Source of the DNA: Streptomyces asoensis
GTDB taxonomy: Bacteria; Actinomycetota; Actinomycetes; Streptomycetales; Streptomycetaceae
DNA: 64,000 bases
NCBI RefSeq assembly: GCF_016860545.1
Contig: NZ_BNEB01000005.1
Location: 186,001-250,000, forward strand
Direction of reading: 5' to 3'
A program made the translations under genes and the position numbers. The notes below the pieces were generated by a model. The model saw nothing but the letters and a program-made list of their open reading frames with translations. It was not told the DNA's origin and made no database searches. Of the stretch, positions 1 to 7,944 are shown one piece after another (position 1 is the first letter of the stretch; each line of letters opens with the position of its first letter).

Positions 1-535
1 CATGCTCCAGGAAGAGCACCAGGCTGAAGGAGGACCTTCCGATGGCCTCCAGCCGACGACGTACGGCCGACGAGCCCTCCCAATGCGCCACGGCCCCCTC
101 AACACCGCCGAACCCGTCGACGAAGCCAGCAGGGGGGCTGTCCGGCAATACCCGCCAGTGATACAGCAGCGGGAAACCCGCGTGGTCGTTGTTCAATGCC
201 CAGCCTGTCGTCATGATGTGCGCGGCCAGCTCACGCCAGGCACCGAACCCTGCCGACCCCACCCCGTACTGGTAGCAGAGAGGAAGATCGAACACGTTTG
301 CAGTCGACCGCACGTATCCCGGCTGCACCTCGATGTCCGTCAGCGGGACCCTCTTGACGAAGACGCGGGTGCCTGCGACTTCCATCTCCGCCGACCTGCC
401 CCCGATACCGGAGCCGAGACTCGGCGCGGCGGACACCGCATCCCCCAGCCGACGGTCGCTCAACAGGGCCAGCTCTGCTCCCACGGCCGCGTGAGCAGAC
501 ACACGCTCGGAATGCCCTGAGTCGGTCACATCCAT
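1..535 (-). CDS. Kinase-like protein, 3' end beyond window edge
   Basis: Minus-strand frame open from an ATG at 535 to the left edge (178 codons seen, C-terminus missing). GGAG lies six bases before this ATG; a GTG six bases further in is the alternative start. The peptide contains FVKRVPLTDIEV, STANVFDLP, YQYGVGSAGFGAWRELAAH and FPLLYHWRVLP, a pattern I associate with actinobacterial proteins annotated as protein-kinase family; the FVKR stretch would be the ATP-anchoring lysine strand. The catalytic loop would lie outside the window, so kinase activity is inference. It is convergent with nothing visible here and is transcribed away from the neighbouring oxidoreductase's 3' end, which lies on the same strand 148 bases upstream. 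Confidence 0.6.
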   Translation of the reverse strand, partial: MDVTDSGHSERVSAHAAVGAELALLSDRRLGDAVSAAPSLGSGIGGRSAEMEVAGTRVFVKRVPLTDIEVQPGYVRSTANVFDLPLCYQYGVGSAGFGAWRELAAHIMTTGWALNNDHAGFPLLYHWRVLPDSPPAGFVDGFGGVEGAVAHWEGSSAVRRRLEAIGRSSFSLVLFLEH

Positions 536-682
536 CGACGGCTCCAGCCCGACATCGAAACCAGCTTCTGTTGATCATGCCAGGGCGTGACCGCGACTCC
601 CGAAGCGCCGCCGGGCCTCAGCCACGATCCGAGCGTGGTCCCATCTCGTCGGCCGGGGCCGCGAACACCGTCCCAGTACGGC

Positions 683-1645
683 TCAGGGCGCCAGCACGAA
701 CCTGCCGAACACCTTCCCCGCGTCCATGTCACGGTGGGCCAGCACCGCCTGGTCCAGCGGCAGCACTGCATGCACGACGGTGCGCAGGTCACCGTGCGCA
801 GCATCGGCGAAGTGGGCCGACCGCACGGCCTGCCGGTCGGGGCCGGGCACGGTGTCGGAGCTGAAAGCGGCGAACGACAACGACCTGCGGAAGGCGTCCA
901 TCAGCCGCATGCCGAAGTCCGCCGGCGGCTGCCCACCGACCACACCGACAGCCACGTACCGCCCGTTGGAGGTGAGCTTGTCCAGGAAATGGGGAAGCCG
1001 AGGACCCCCCACGACGTCGATCACCACGTCGAAGCCCGCCGGTGCGTCCGGGCCGCCCTCACCGGAGCGGTCAAGGACGTGGGTCGCGCCCAGGTCCCGC
1101 AGGCGTGCGCCACGCTCCACCGACGAGGTGGTGACGGCCACCGCGCTCGCACCGCCCCTGGCTGCGAGCTGGACCGCAGTAATCCCGATGCTGCCCGCAG
1201 CACCGCGCACGAGCAGCGTCTCGCCGGTCGTGAAACGGGCCCGGTCCAGGGCGAAGTGGGCGACCACGCCGGAGCCGCCGAGGGTCACTGCGTCAGCGCC
1301 GGTCAGGCCGTCGGGCAGCGGAAGGACGTCCTCGACCAAGGCGACGGCCTGCTCGGCGTACCCACCGGACAGGCCGGTGAACGCCCACACCCGCCGCCCG
1401 ACCCACGAGGCGTCCACGCCTCCTCCCACCGCGGTGACCGTTCCCGCGACCTCGCTGCCGAGGACATGGCCCTCCCGGAAGCCGTAGGCGGCAAGCGTTC
1501 CCTGGCGGATCACGGCGTCCACACCGCCTACCCCGATCGCCTCCGTGGCGACCCGCACCTGCCCCGGGCCAGGAAGCGGCACGGGCACATCGACGACCTC
1601 CAGACCATCGGGGTCTCCGAACGTCCTGATCACGACGGCTTTCAT
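683..1645 (-). CDS. Zinc-free quinone oxidoreductase (MDR superfamily)
   Basis: 320-residue medium-chain dehydrogenase/reductase of the NADPH:quinone reductase type. The N-terminal GroES-like half begins MKAVVIRTFGDPDGLEVVDV and contains the PGPGQVRV turn; the nucleotide-binding half has the VRGAAGSIGITAVQLA glycine motif (about residues 145-160). The structural and catalytic zinc cysteines of alcohol dehydrogenases are absent, as expected for quinone reductases. Family role: NADPH-dependent reduction of quinones or alpha,beta-unsaturated carbonyls in the cytosol. The start is the ATG at 1645, preceded by GAGGAG at five bases; longer readings upstream have no coding character. Divergent from the TetR gene at 1809, which probably controls it through the 163-base spacer. 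Confidence 0.88.
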   Translation of the reverse strand: MKAVVIRTFGDPDGLEVVDVPVPLPGPGQVRVATEAIGVGGVDAVIRQGTLAAYGFREGHVLGSEVAGTVTAVGGGVDASWVGRRVWAFTGLSGGYAEQAVALVEDVLPLPDGLTGADAVTLGGSGVVAHFALDRARFTTGETLLVRGAAGSIGITAVQLAARGGASAVAVTTSSVERGARLRDLGATHVLDRSGEGGPDAPAGFDVVIDVVGGPRLPHFLDKLTSNGRYVAVGVVGGQPPADFGMRLMDAFRRSLSFAAFSSDTVPGPDRQAVRSAHFADAAHGDLRTVVHAVLPLDQAVLAHRDMDAGKVFGRFVLAP

Positions 1646-1771
1646 CTCGGCTCCTCGGATCGGTGGAAAGATGGATCGCGGCTGCGGCCGCGGGCGTCGA
1701 GCCGGCCCCCACGCCCGAGACCTCACCGGCGAAGTGCCGGGCCGGGGCGGCAGCACCGCCACCGGACCGTA

Positions 1772-1789
1772 ACGGACGCCCCCGTCCGT
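1772..1789. promoter_or_regulatory. Inverted repeat, candidate TetR operator
   Basis: Perfect 7-base arms ACGGACG / CGTCCGT separated by CCCC, lying 20 bases before the TetR start and 127 bases before the divergent oxidoreductase start. Position between a TetR gene and its divergent neighbour is the usual place for an autoregulatory operator. Seen directly: the symmetry. Inferred: that TetR binds it. Confidence 0.45.
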
Positions 1790-1808
1790 CTGGCTAAAGT
1801 GAGAAACG

Positions 1809-2453
1809 ATGACCAGCCGATTGCCTCGGACCGTGCGCTCCGACGCCCGCGACAACCGGGCCTGCATCCTGGACGCCGCCCGCACGGTGTTCGGCGAAGA
1901 GGGCCTGAGTGCGCCCATGCGCGAGGTCGCCCGGCACGCAGGTGTCGGCCCCGCCACGCTGTACCGGCACTTCCCGGCCAAACAGGCACTGATCGCAGAG
2001 ACGTTCGCCGAGCAGCGACGCGCCTGCCACGCCGCCGTCCGCGACGCCCTTACGGACCCGGACCCGTGGCACGGATTCCGAAGCCTCATCGAGCGGATCT
2101 GCGAACTCCACGCGCACAGCCGAGGATTCGCCGACGCCTTCATGACGGCCTTCCCCGAGGCCATGGACTTCGCCGCCGACCAAGAACAGACGCTGCGCGC
2201 GGTCGCAGAACTGACCCGCCGCGCCCAGAAGACCGGCCGGCTGCGCCCCGGCTTCGTCGTCGACGACCTGATCCTCATGCTCACGGCCCACCGGGGCCTG
2301 CAAGACACGCCGCGTGCCGCCCGGGCCACGGCCTCCCGCCGCTTCGCCGCCTACGTGATCGAGGCCTTTCGCGCCGCACCAGAGACGGGAGCGCCTACGC
2401 CGCTGCCGCCAGCACCACACCTGCACCTCACCAACTCACGCAGCACGCCGTAA
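1809..2453 (+). CDS. TetR/AcrR-family transcriptional regulator
   Basis: 214 residues, normal TetR length. The N-terminal helix-turn-helix spans about residues 17-60 and carries the family signature: ILDAARTVFGEEG, MREVARHAGVGPATLYRHFPAKQALI. The C-terminal ligand domain is all-helical and ends with a proline-rich tail that is probably unstructured. The ATG at 1809 has only a weak upstream purine stretch (AGTGAG). Divergent from the quinone oxidoreductase at 683-1645, so it most likely represses that gene and itself in response to a small electrophile or drug; the ligand cannot be read from sequence. Confidence 0.9.
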   Translation: MTSRLPRTVRSDARDNRACILDAARTVFGEEGLSAPMREVARHAGVGPATLYRHFPAKQALIAETFAEQRRACHAAVRDALTDPDPWHGFRSLIERICELHAHSRGFADAFMTAFPEAMDFAADQEQTLRAVAELTRRAQKTGRLRPGFVVDDLILMLTAHRGLQDTPRAARATASRRFAAYVIEAFRAAPETGAPTPLPPAPHLHLTNSRSTP

Positions 2454-2548
2454 ACCCCGCCGGCCGGACGATGACCGCCTGGCTGCGGGGGCTCTACCTG
2501 CCACCCGACGGGGTTCGCAGGTCCTTGCGCAGGAGAGTGCACATCGTC

Positions 2549-2773
2549 TCGTGGCGACGGACGGAACGGCTGGAATACCGCGACCACCCGGACGCCCGGA
2601 CCGGCGAGAGAGCTCGCGGCGGCGAGGTCCGCGCTCTCCTCGTCGGGATGGTGGGCGTAGGAGTCGTGGACCCGCACCCCGGCCGACTCTCCGGCCGGGG
2701 TCATGCGACGCGCCACCCCGTCGAAGCACAGCAGGCTGTGGTGGGCCGCAAGCCGATAAGAGGTCCCTCAGGT
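2549..2773 (-). pseudogene. Relic of murC (UDP-N-acetylmuramate-alanine ligase)
   Basis: Minus-strand reading from about 2773 to 2549 gives YRLAAHHSLLCFDGVARRM, then GESAGVRVHDSYAHHPDE, SADLAAASSLAGPGVR and VVAVFQPF. This follows the start of the MurC C-terminal domain: FxGVxRR, then GExxGVRVxDsYAHHPxE and the VxVFQPH strand. Everything before it (a stop lies at about 2784) and after it is lost, so only about 75 codons of a roughly 460-codon gene remain. This cannot be a working ligase. The surrounding 2454-2837 interval holds no other gene I can support. The chromosome should have an intact murC elsewhere, so this is a duplicated or transferred fragment. Confidence 0.6.
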
Positions 2774-2837
2774 ACAGGCGGGAGCGGGGCCGACGGGGCA
2801 CTGGACAGCAAGCCCGAGCGCCGACACGATCGCGTTC

Positions 2838-3611
2838 ATGACACCCGAGGATGCCATTATCGCCACTGCCGACCGGATCGCGGAGCTGCTGAAGGCAGGA
2901 GCCGCACCGCACACGCCGCTACGGGGCGCAGAGTGGACGGTGGGAGAGGCGGCGGCGCACCTCGCGCTGGCTGGGAAGCTGATGGCCGACATCGGGGCGG
3001 GCGCGGACCGCCCCTACGGCAACGGGACGCCGAGCGGCCTTGCGGCGGCCAACCGCGCCGCTCTGGCTGTCTTCCCGCAGCGGGATCCGGCGGTCCTCGG
3101 CGCGGAGATCGCAGCTGGCGCCCGGGACTTCGTCGCGGCCGCGGCCCGCCGGAGTCCGCGCGAGGAGGTGGTGACCCCCATGGGGCCGATGAACATGGCC
3201 ACCCTGGGCTCGTATCTGCTCACGCACCTGCTCGGACACGGATACGACATCGCGGTCGCGCTGCGCGGGCCCCACATGGTCAACCGGGAAGTGGTCGCGT
3301 TCACGCTGCCCTTCATGCGACTGGCCATGCCGCGTGTAGTGAACGCCGGCGCGGCCGACCACCATGCGTGCTACCTGTTGCGGATCGGCAGCGACCGCTT
3401 CGCCGTCACCTTCGCGGACGGTGTGCCTACGGTCTCCGACGCCCCGCCCCGGCGGCCTGACTGCACGATAGCCATTGACCCTGTCGCCTTCCTCCTCCTC
3501 GCCCTGGGCCGCTGGACCGCCCCCACCGCCATGGCCCGCGCCAAGGTCGTCACCTGGGGCCGCAAACCGTGGCTGGGCCTGCGCTTCCCGCTGCTCTTCA
3601 CAGCGCCATAG
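2838..3611 (+). CDS. Maleylpyruvate isomerase-family mycothiol-dependent protein
   Basis: 257 residues. N-terminal DinB/maleylpyruvate-isomerase four-helix domain (WTVGEAAAHLALAGKLMADI at about 35-54, and LLTHLLGHGYDIAVAL at about 130-145, giving the three metal-ligand histidines in the family pattern), followed by an SCP2-like C-terminal domain (FAVTFADGVPTV, DCTIAIDPVAFLLLALGR). Proteins of this architecture are annotated as mycothiol-dependent enzymes; substrates are mostly unknown. Mycothiol is the actinobacterial thiol, consistent with the host. The ATG at 2838 is the first in a frame with good codon bias. It stands alone between two relic-containing gaps. Confidence 0.8.
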   Translation: MTPEDAIIATADRIAELLKAGAAPHTPLRGAEWTVGEAAAHLALAGKLMADIGAGADRPYGNGTPSGLAAANRAALAVFPQRDPAVLGAEIAAGARDFVAAAARRSPREEVVTPMGPMNMATLGSYLLTHLLGHGYDIAVALRGPHMVNREVVAFTLPFMRLAMPRVVNAGAADHHACYLLRIGSDRFAVTFADGVPTVSDAPPRRPDCTIAIDPVAFLLLALGRWTAPTAMARAKVVTWGRKPWLGLRFPLLFTAP

Positions 3612-3743
3612 ACGAGCAAGCCGACTACCACCGGACGACCGCGCACCTGGCACTGGGCGCCGATACCGACCGGACCGCACGCTCCATGGCCTGCGGCATG
3701 CTCTGGTCCTTCAGCTCGATCTGTACAGCCGGGTAAGGGCAGC

Positions 3744-4010
3744 CTACGGAAAGCGCCGCACCGAGCCGCGATCCTCCCGACGTCGTCCGACGTGTGAAGG
3801 CCGCGGCAGGGTGGCGTCGGTGCGGGCAGCCAGTGCCGTCATCCGCAGAGTGCGCCTCGGCGCCTGGGACAGCGGGGCAAGTGCGCAGTACTCGAAATGG
3901 GTGAGGTTCGGGTCATGACGCAGTTGAGTGTCACGGACACCGGGCATCAGTTCAAGCACGGCCGCCAAGCGAATCCGGGCGACTGCCTGGCGCTCGTCCA
4001 GCCAGGGAGC
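3744..4010 (-). pseudogene. Relic of a MarR-family regulator
   Basis: From a TAG at about 4013 the minus-strand frame reads WLDERQAVARIRLAAVLELM, RHDPNLTHFEYCALAPLSQAP, RTLRMTALAARTDATLPRPS and HVGRRREDRGSVRRFP before a stop at 3744. This is the N-terminal helix and most of the winged helix of a MarR protein (normal text would be LTHFEYxVLAxLSEAP ... LARRTNxTLPRLSHVVxRLExRGxVxR), but it has no convincing start codon, several substitutions in the recognition helix, and no dimerisation helices. It is divergent from the oxidoreductase at 4104, the arrangement expected of the ancestral regulator-target pair. Confidence 0.6.
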
Positions 4011-4014
4011 AGGT

Positions 4015-4029
4015 ATAGCTCCAAGCTAT
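4015..4029. promoter_or_regulatory. Palindrome, likely old MarR operator
   Basis: Perfect inverted repeat ATAGCT-CCA-AGCTAT about 75 bases before the oxidoreductase start and overlapping the 5' end of the MarR relic. A second, longer-range pair TATCG (4027) / CGATA (4041) and a TTGACG box (4037-4042) follow. MarR proteins typically bind such sites between themselves and a divergent target; here the regulator is decayed, so the operator may be orphaned. Confidence 0.4.
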
Positions 4030-4103
4030 CGAATAGTTGACGATACAACCATGCCCATCTGTGGTTTTGCGCGTAGCGCCAACCAATGAGAAGGAGTCCG
4101 GTC

Positions 4104-4679
4104 GTGGCAGACGTTTCGATCGTCGGCAAGGGCAACATGGGGCAGGCCATCTCCGGCGTCCTCACCAAGGGCGGCAGCGCTGTGGAGCTACTGGGAAGCG
4201 AGGACGCGGACAAGCCGCTCAGCGGCGAGATCGTGATTCTGGCCGTGCCGTTCCCGGCCGTCGACCAAGTGCTCGGCCAGCGGTCCGGGCAGTTCGACGG
4301 AAAGATCGTCGTCGACATCTCCAACCCGCTGGACTTCGAGACCTTCGACAGGCTCACGGTGCCCGCCGACTCCTCCGCCACCGCACAGATCGCCGGCAAG
4401 CTCCCGAATGCTCGCGTGATCAAGGCGTTCAACACCAACTTCGCCGCCACCCTGACCTCCGGCAGCGTGGGCACCCTGGAGACCACCGTGCTCATCGCCG
4501 GTGACGACACCGACGCCAAGAGCACCCTGGCCGACCTCGTCACCGCCGGCGGTCTGAAGGCGATCGACGCCGGGTCGCTGAAGCGGGCCCGGGAACTTGA
4601 GGCCATTGGCTTCCTGCAGATCACGCTGGCCGCGGCCGAGAAGACCCCCTGGACCGGTGGCTTCGGCATCGCGGGCTGA
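4104..4679 (+). CDS. NADPH-dependent F420 reductase-family oxidoreductase
   Basis: 191 residues. Rossmann fold beginning VADVSIVGKGNMGQAISGVL (GxGxMG dinucleotide motif in the first strand-turn-helix), then VILAVPFPAVDQVL and VVDISNPLDF, RVIKAFNTNFA: the motif order of the coenzyme F420-dependent NADP oxidoreductase fold (also used by several NADP-binding proteins without F420). The start is set at GTG 4104 because AAGGAG lies seven bases before it; the in-frame ATG at 4086 is upstream of that site. Likely cytosolic redox enzyme; whether the second substrate is F420 cannot be told. Its former divergent MarR regulator is decayed, so regulation may be lost. Confidence 0.82.
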   Translation: MADVSIVGKGNMGQAISGVLTKGGSAVELLGSEDADKPLSGEIVILAVPFPAVDQVLGQRSGQFDGKIVVDISNPLDFETFDRLTVPADSSATAQIAGKLPNARVIKAFNTNFAATLTSGSVGTLETTVLIAGDDTDAKSTLADLVTAGGLKAIDAGSLKRARELEAIGFLQITLAAAEKTPWTGGFGIAG

Positions 4680-4714
4680 CCCGAACGCTCGCCATCACAG
4701 CGGGGGGCCGCACC

Positions 4715-4911
4715 CGAACAAGTCGCTTCCGCGTGTCCTCCATGCCTGGAAGTCCTCGTGTGACCAACACGGCGCCCCGCTCGCCGAAACCTTCCGCGAC
4801 GTAGGCGCACACGCGGTCCACGACCTCATCCGCGTCCCACTCGATCCGGTTCAGCACCAGCAAGTCACGATCTACCGCCGGAGTACCAGGCAGTCCGTCG
4901 CAATGGCTCAC
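4715..4911 (-). pseudogene. Relic of an IS701-type DDE transposase
   Basis: Minus strand reads LLVLNRIEWDADEVVDRVCA, YVAEGFGERGAVLVTRGLPG, MEDTRKR. IS701-family transposases carry LLxRAxWDADxVRDxxRxYVxExLGxxxAVLVVDETGxxKKG at their first catalytic aspartate; here VVDETG has become VTRGLPG, so the first catalytic acidic residue is gone. About 65 codons remain in the 4680-5044 gap, and I see no terminal inverted repeats. Identification is by remembered family motif only. Confidence 0.5.
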
Positions 4912-5044
4912 GGGTCGGTCGGGCCAACGGGACTGCTGCCTGGCCGTTCACCCGCAGACGTGACCGGTCGCCCGAAGGTTCGTATAGGACGGTTTTCCCG
5001 TTCCTGACTCCGGGCCCGCGCATCTCGCCGATCATGGGCGAGAG

Positions 5045-5644
5045 ATGACCGCGCACCCGCTCCCCCTCGCCCACCTCCTCCGTCCGTCCGTCGGCGGCAC
5101 GGCCGGGACGCAAGCACTGCCGGCCGTCGGCCTGGCTACCACCGCGACGGCTCTGGCCGCAGCCGGCTACCACCTGGTTTTCGAGCGCACCGCCTCCCTC
5201 ACGGCATGCCTGGTGGTGGCGTTCGTCCTCTTCTCGGCTGCCCTGCTGCGCGCGTCCGGGCCCGGCGCCCTGCTGCCCGACGTCGGCACCATGGTCCTGG
5301 CGCAGGCAGCGGCCTGCTGTTGGTTCGCCTTCGCCGCCTCAGAACCCCGCCCCACGGGCGGGGCGTTCCACGGAGGCGCAGGTGGCGCGATGCACCTGCT
5401 CATGACCGCGGTCACTGTGGGCGCCCTGCGAGCCGTGGCACGCTCCCGGTTCGAACTCCGCGCCATGATGCAGACGGGTCTGCGCACGTTCGTGCACCGT
5501 CTTTGCGTTCTCGTGTCAGCGCGCACCTCCGCGGTCGCGACCGTGGATCCGAGCCGGCTGTCCGGATCCCTGTCTGACGACGGCGACGAATGCCTCTTCG
5601 AAGTGCTGCTGGTCGGCTCGACCGGACGTCGAGGCCCTCCGTAA
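5045..5644 (+). CDS. Putative integral membrane protein
   Basis: 199 residues, no family recognised. Four hydrophobic segments can be placed: about 26-46 (VGLATTATALAAAGYHLVF), 50-71 (ASLTACLVVAFVLFSAALL), 77-98 (DVGTMVLAQAAACCWFAFA) and 112-132 (GAMHLLMTAVTVGALRAV). The C-terminal 60 residues are soluble, with arginines suggesting a cytoplasmic side. ATG at 5045 follows GGGCGAGAG. Codon bias is typical for the region. No neighbours suggest a pathway; the next gene starts 138 bases downstream on the same strand. Confidence 0.6.
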   Translation: MTAHPLPLAHLLRPSVGGTAGTQALPAVGLATTATALAAAGYHLVFERTASLTACLVVAFVLFSAALLRASGPGALLPDVGTMVLAQAAACCWFAFAASEPRPTGGAFHGGAGGAMHLLMTAVTVGALRAVARSRFELRAMMQTGLRTFVHRLCVLVSARTSAVATVDPSRLSGSLSDDGDECLFEVLLVGSTGRRGPP

Positions 5645-5782
5645 CACGGCCCGGTCGGTCCCACCTCGCTCTCGACGCACCATCGATCGCTTCGGCGCGC
5701 CCACGGACCGGCCGATCGCGCACCTCACCCGGCGCGGCCGGGTCGCCTGCCTCGCCGCGACACCAGAAACCCAGGTACCCCC

Positions 5783-6868
5783 ATGACCACTCCACGCATC
5801 GACGTTGTTCACGCCGGCGACCTCACGCCGAAAGATCTCGGCCTCTGGAACGACCTGCGAAGGGCCACTGCCACCGCCAATCCCTTCATGAGTGCGGAAT
5901 TCACCCAGGCCATCGGCCGGGTGCGCCGCGACGCCCGGGTGGCGGTACTCCGCCGAAACCGGCAGCCCGTCGGCTATTTCCCCTACCAACGCGGCCGCTG
6001 GGGGCACGGCAGGGCGCTCGGTCTGGGCGTCTCGGACTGCCAGGGAGCTGTCCTGCCACCCGACGGCGTCCACCTCGACGCGCACCACCTCATGCGCGCC
6101 TGCGCCCTGAACGCCTGGGAGTTCAACCACCTCGAGAGCAGCCAGGACCTCTTCCTGCCGTACGCGACGGGCCAGTTCGCTTCCCCGGTCGTCGACCTCG
6201 CGCAGGGTTTCGATGCGTACGAGACTCACCTCCGAAGCCGCTCACGAAGCTTCCTGAAATCGACCCGCGCCCAGGAACGCCGCATGACACGCCACCTCGG
6301 CCCTCTGCGCTACGTCCACGACGAACGCGACCCGGCGGCCCTGCGGACCCTCGTCGACTGGAAGTCGGCCCACTACCGCCGCACCGGCCGCCGTGACCCC
6401 TTCGACCAGCCGTGGATCGCCAACCTCGTGCGTCTGCTCGCCGACACCAACACACCGGACTGCTCGGGCATGCTCTCGGTGCTCTACGCCGCCGACCGCC
6501 CGGTCGCCGCCCACTTCGGGCTGCGCTCCGCCACCGTCCTGTCCTGCTGGTTCCCCTCCTACGACCGCGCCCTCGCCACCTACTCACCCGGCCGCGTCCT
6601 CTACCTGCGCATGATCGAGGCTGCCGCCGCGGCCGACATCCGCCTGGTCGACTTCGGCAGGGGCGAGGCGGCTTACAAGAACTCCTTCAAAACGGGGGAC
6701 CTCGTGGTCCACGAAGGCGCCCTGCGCACGACCGGGCCAGGTGCGGCCCTGCACTGGCTCCGCCATGAACCGAGGCGGGCCGCCCACCGGCTGGTGCGGG
6801 AGCAGCCCGCGCTGCGGGGTGCGGCGGTGCGAGGGCTCGAGCTCGTCGGTTCACTGCGTGGGCGCTGA
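5783..6868 (+). CDS. GNAT-fold acetyltransferase, CelD/BcsL type
   Basis: 361 residues, the usual length for the BioF2-like/Acetyltransf_6 group named after CelD and BcsL. The diagnostic C-terminal half reads LVDFGRGEAAYKNSFKTGD (about residues 290-308), preceded by the central GNAT strand VLYAADRPVAAHFGLRSATVL and SYDRALATYSPGRVLYLRMI. Family members acylate exopolysaccharide or cell-envelope amines; the acceptor here is unknown. ATG 5783 follows a pyrimidine-rich stretch with weak Shine-Dalgarno support (AGGTACCCCC). No signal peptide, so cytosolic. Isolated gene. Confidence 0.85.
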   Translation: MTTPRIDVVHAGDLTPKDLGLWNDLRRATATANPFMSAEFTQAIGRVRRDARVAVLRRNRQPVGYFPYQRGRWGHGRALGLGVSDCQGAVLPPDGVHLDAHHLMRACALNAWEFNHLESSQDLFLPYATGQFASPVVDLAQGFDAYETHLRSRSRSFLKSTRAQERRMTRHLGPLRYVHDERDPAALRTLVDWKSAHYRRTGRRDPFDQPWIANLVRLLADTNTPDCSGMLSVLYAADRPVAAHFGLRSATVLSCWFPSYDRALATYSPGRVLYLRMIEAAAAADIRLVDFGRGEAAYKNSFKTGDLVVHEGALRTTGPGAALHWLRHEPRRAAHRLVREQPALRGAAVRGLELVGSLRGR

Positions 6869-7104
6869 CCACGGGCGCCCGCTTGCGGCGGACTCAATCC
6901 GCTTTCTTGCACAGTTCACCGAAGCGGGGGGAGTTCGGAGGAGACCGCGTGCTCTTGAACGGGACGCCTCTTGCCGGGTACTGCCCGCACTGTCCATCGG
7001 ACGACGGTCACCTGCCCTTGGAGCGCCCTGGCCGAAACTCACATTACGGATGGGCGTGTGCATGACTACCTTGCACGGTGACCGCATGACGACAAGGGGG
7101 ACAT

Positions 7105-7542
7105 ATGAGACGCGTCTTGTTGTACCTGGTGGCGCTCATCGCGACGGTGGGCTTCGGCGTCTTCGGCACCTCGACGAACGCCGGCGCGGCGAGCAACCCC
7201 TGCGGCGGGTCGCCGTACGCCTGCGCCGACGGCACGTTCAACGTATGGAACGGCGACAACGGCTCGCGCTGTGAATGGGTCGGCAACGCCTCCTCGCTCG
7301 GATCGTGCACCAACAAGAACTATCTGATCGCCAACTTCGGCTACCGGTGCTCTGGTTGCGACTGGATCCGCCTCTACTGGGGCACCTCGTACACCGGCGC
7401 CTACTTCTGCATCCCGCCCGGCTACACCTACGGACAGGCCACGTCCCCGAACCTGACCTTCAACCGCGGCAGCGGTCTCTCGGGCTACGGACAGAACATC
7501 TGGTACAACGCGGCTTCGGCGAAATGGAGCGGAGCCTGCTGA
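7105..7542 (+). CDS. Small secreted cysteine-rich protein
   Basis: 145 residues. A Sec signal peptide (MRR, hydrophobic LLYLVALIATVGFGVF, cleavage near NAGAA-SN at about residue 29) is followed by a 115-residue mature domain with eight cysteines (in CGGSPYAC, CEW, GSC, RCSGC, FC and the C-terminal GAC) and many aromatic residues. This resembles peptidase-inhibitor I36-like or other small beta-rich extracellular proteins, but I cannot assign a family firmly. AAGGGGGACAT precedes the ATG. A strong terminator follows 33 bases after the stop, so it is a single-gene transcript. Confidence 0.7.
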   Translation: MRRVLLYLVALIATVGFGVFGTSTNAGAASNPCGGSPYACADGTFNVWNGDNGSRCEWVGNASSLGSCTNKNYLIANFGYRCSGCDWIRLYWGTSYTGAYFCIPPGYTYGQATSPNLTFNRGSGLSGYGQNIWYNAASAKWSGAC

Positions 7543-7574
7543 ACGACGACTCCGCTCCCCCACCCCGCCTACGT

Positions 7575-7606
7575 CGAGGCACCTGCCGCTTCCAGCAGGT
7601 GCCTCG
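7575..7606 (+). terminator. Hairpin terminator after the Cys-rich protein
   Basis: Twelve-base perfect stem CGAGGCACCTGC / GCAGGTGCCTCG with an eight-base loop, 33 bases after the stop at 7542. No T-tract, as is usual in Streptomyces. It may also serve the opposing frame at 7690. Confidence 0.8.
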
Positions 7607-7689
7607 CCGCCGTCCGCACGACGGTATCGAGCCACGGATCGGTCGCTGAACCGGAGGCAGTTCTTCACTGCTGACCCAAGCGCCCGGGC

Positions 7690-7893
7690 TCATTCCGGGA
7701 TGACCAGCCCCAACTCGCGCAATCGCGGCAGGCATGCGTCCAGACACGCCTCGACGGAGGCAGCGTCCGTGCGCACAAGCAGATCCTCGCGGAACGGGGC
7801 TCCGCTCGCGACAAAGGTCCATGACTTCACGCCCACGCGCATCCGCTCGGCATCAGCCTTGAAGGCAGCCGCACCTCCTATGTGATGAACTAT
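7690..7893 (-). CDS. Uncertain small protein or gene relic
   Basis: Minus-strand frame ending at a TGA at 7690 reads GGAAAFKADAERMRVGVKSW, TFVASGAPFREDLLVRTDAA, SVEACLDACLPRLRELGLVI. It looks coding (G/C-rich third positions, amphipathic helix near the end) but no family is recognised. The only ATG (residue MRVGVKSW, about 7839) has no clear ribosome site, and the reading continues upstream into the promoter of the xylanase. Either a 50-residue protein or the 3' end of a gene whose 5' part was replaced. Confidence 0.3.
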   Translation of the reverse strand: MVHHIGGAAAFKADAERMRVGVKSWTFVASGAPFREDLLVRTDAASVEACLDACLPRLRELGLVIPE

Positions 7894-7900
7894 GGCCCGG

Positions 7901-7926
7901 TTCGGAGAAGTTGATCTCTTCTCGAA
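7901..7926. promoter_or_regulatory. Inverted repeat upstream of the lipoprotein xylanase
   Basis: TTCGGAGAAG and CTTCTCGAA face each other across seven bases, ending 18 bases before the GTG start. One-base mismatch between arms. Location just before the start suggests an operator, but no specific regulator can be named. Confidence 0.35.
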
Positions 7927-7944
7927 CAGGAGAGCGGAGGGACC

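Noticed and set aside
587..3460. 957-codon plus-strand open frame
   Set aside because: Arises from high G+C content opposite the quinone oxidoreductase and overlapping TetR and isomerase genes; arginine/proline-rich text with no domains.
3612..3743. Short plus-strand frame after the isomerase gene
   Set aside because: About 40 codons (DEQADYHRTTAHLALG) with no recognisable family and no start signal; cannot be called a gene.
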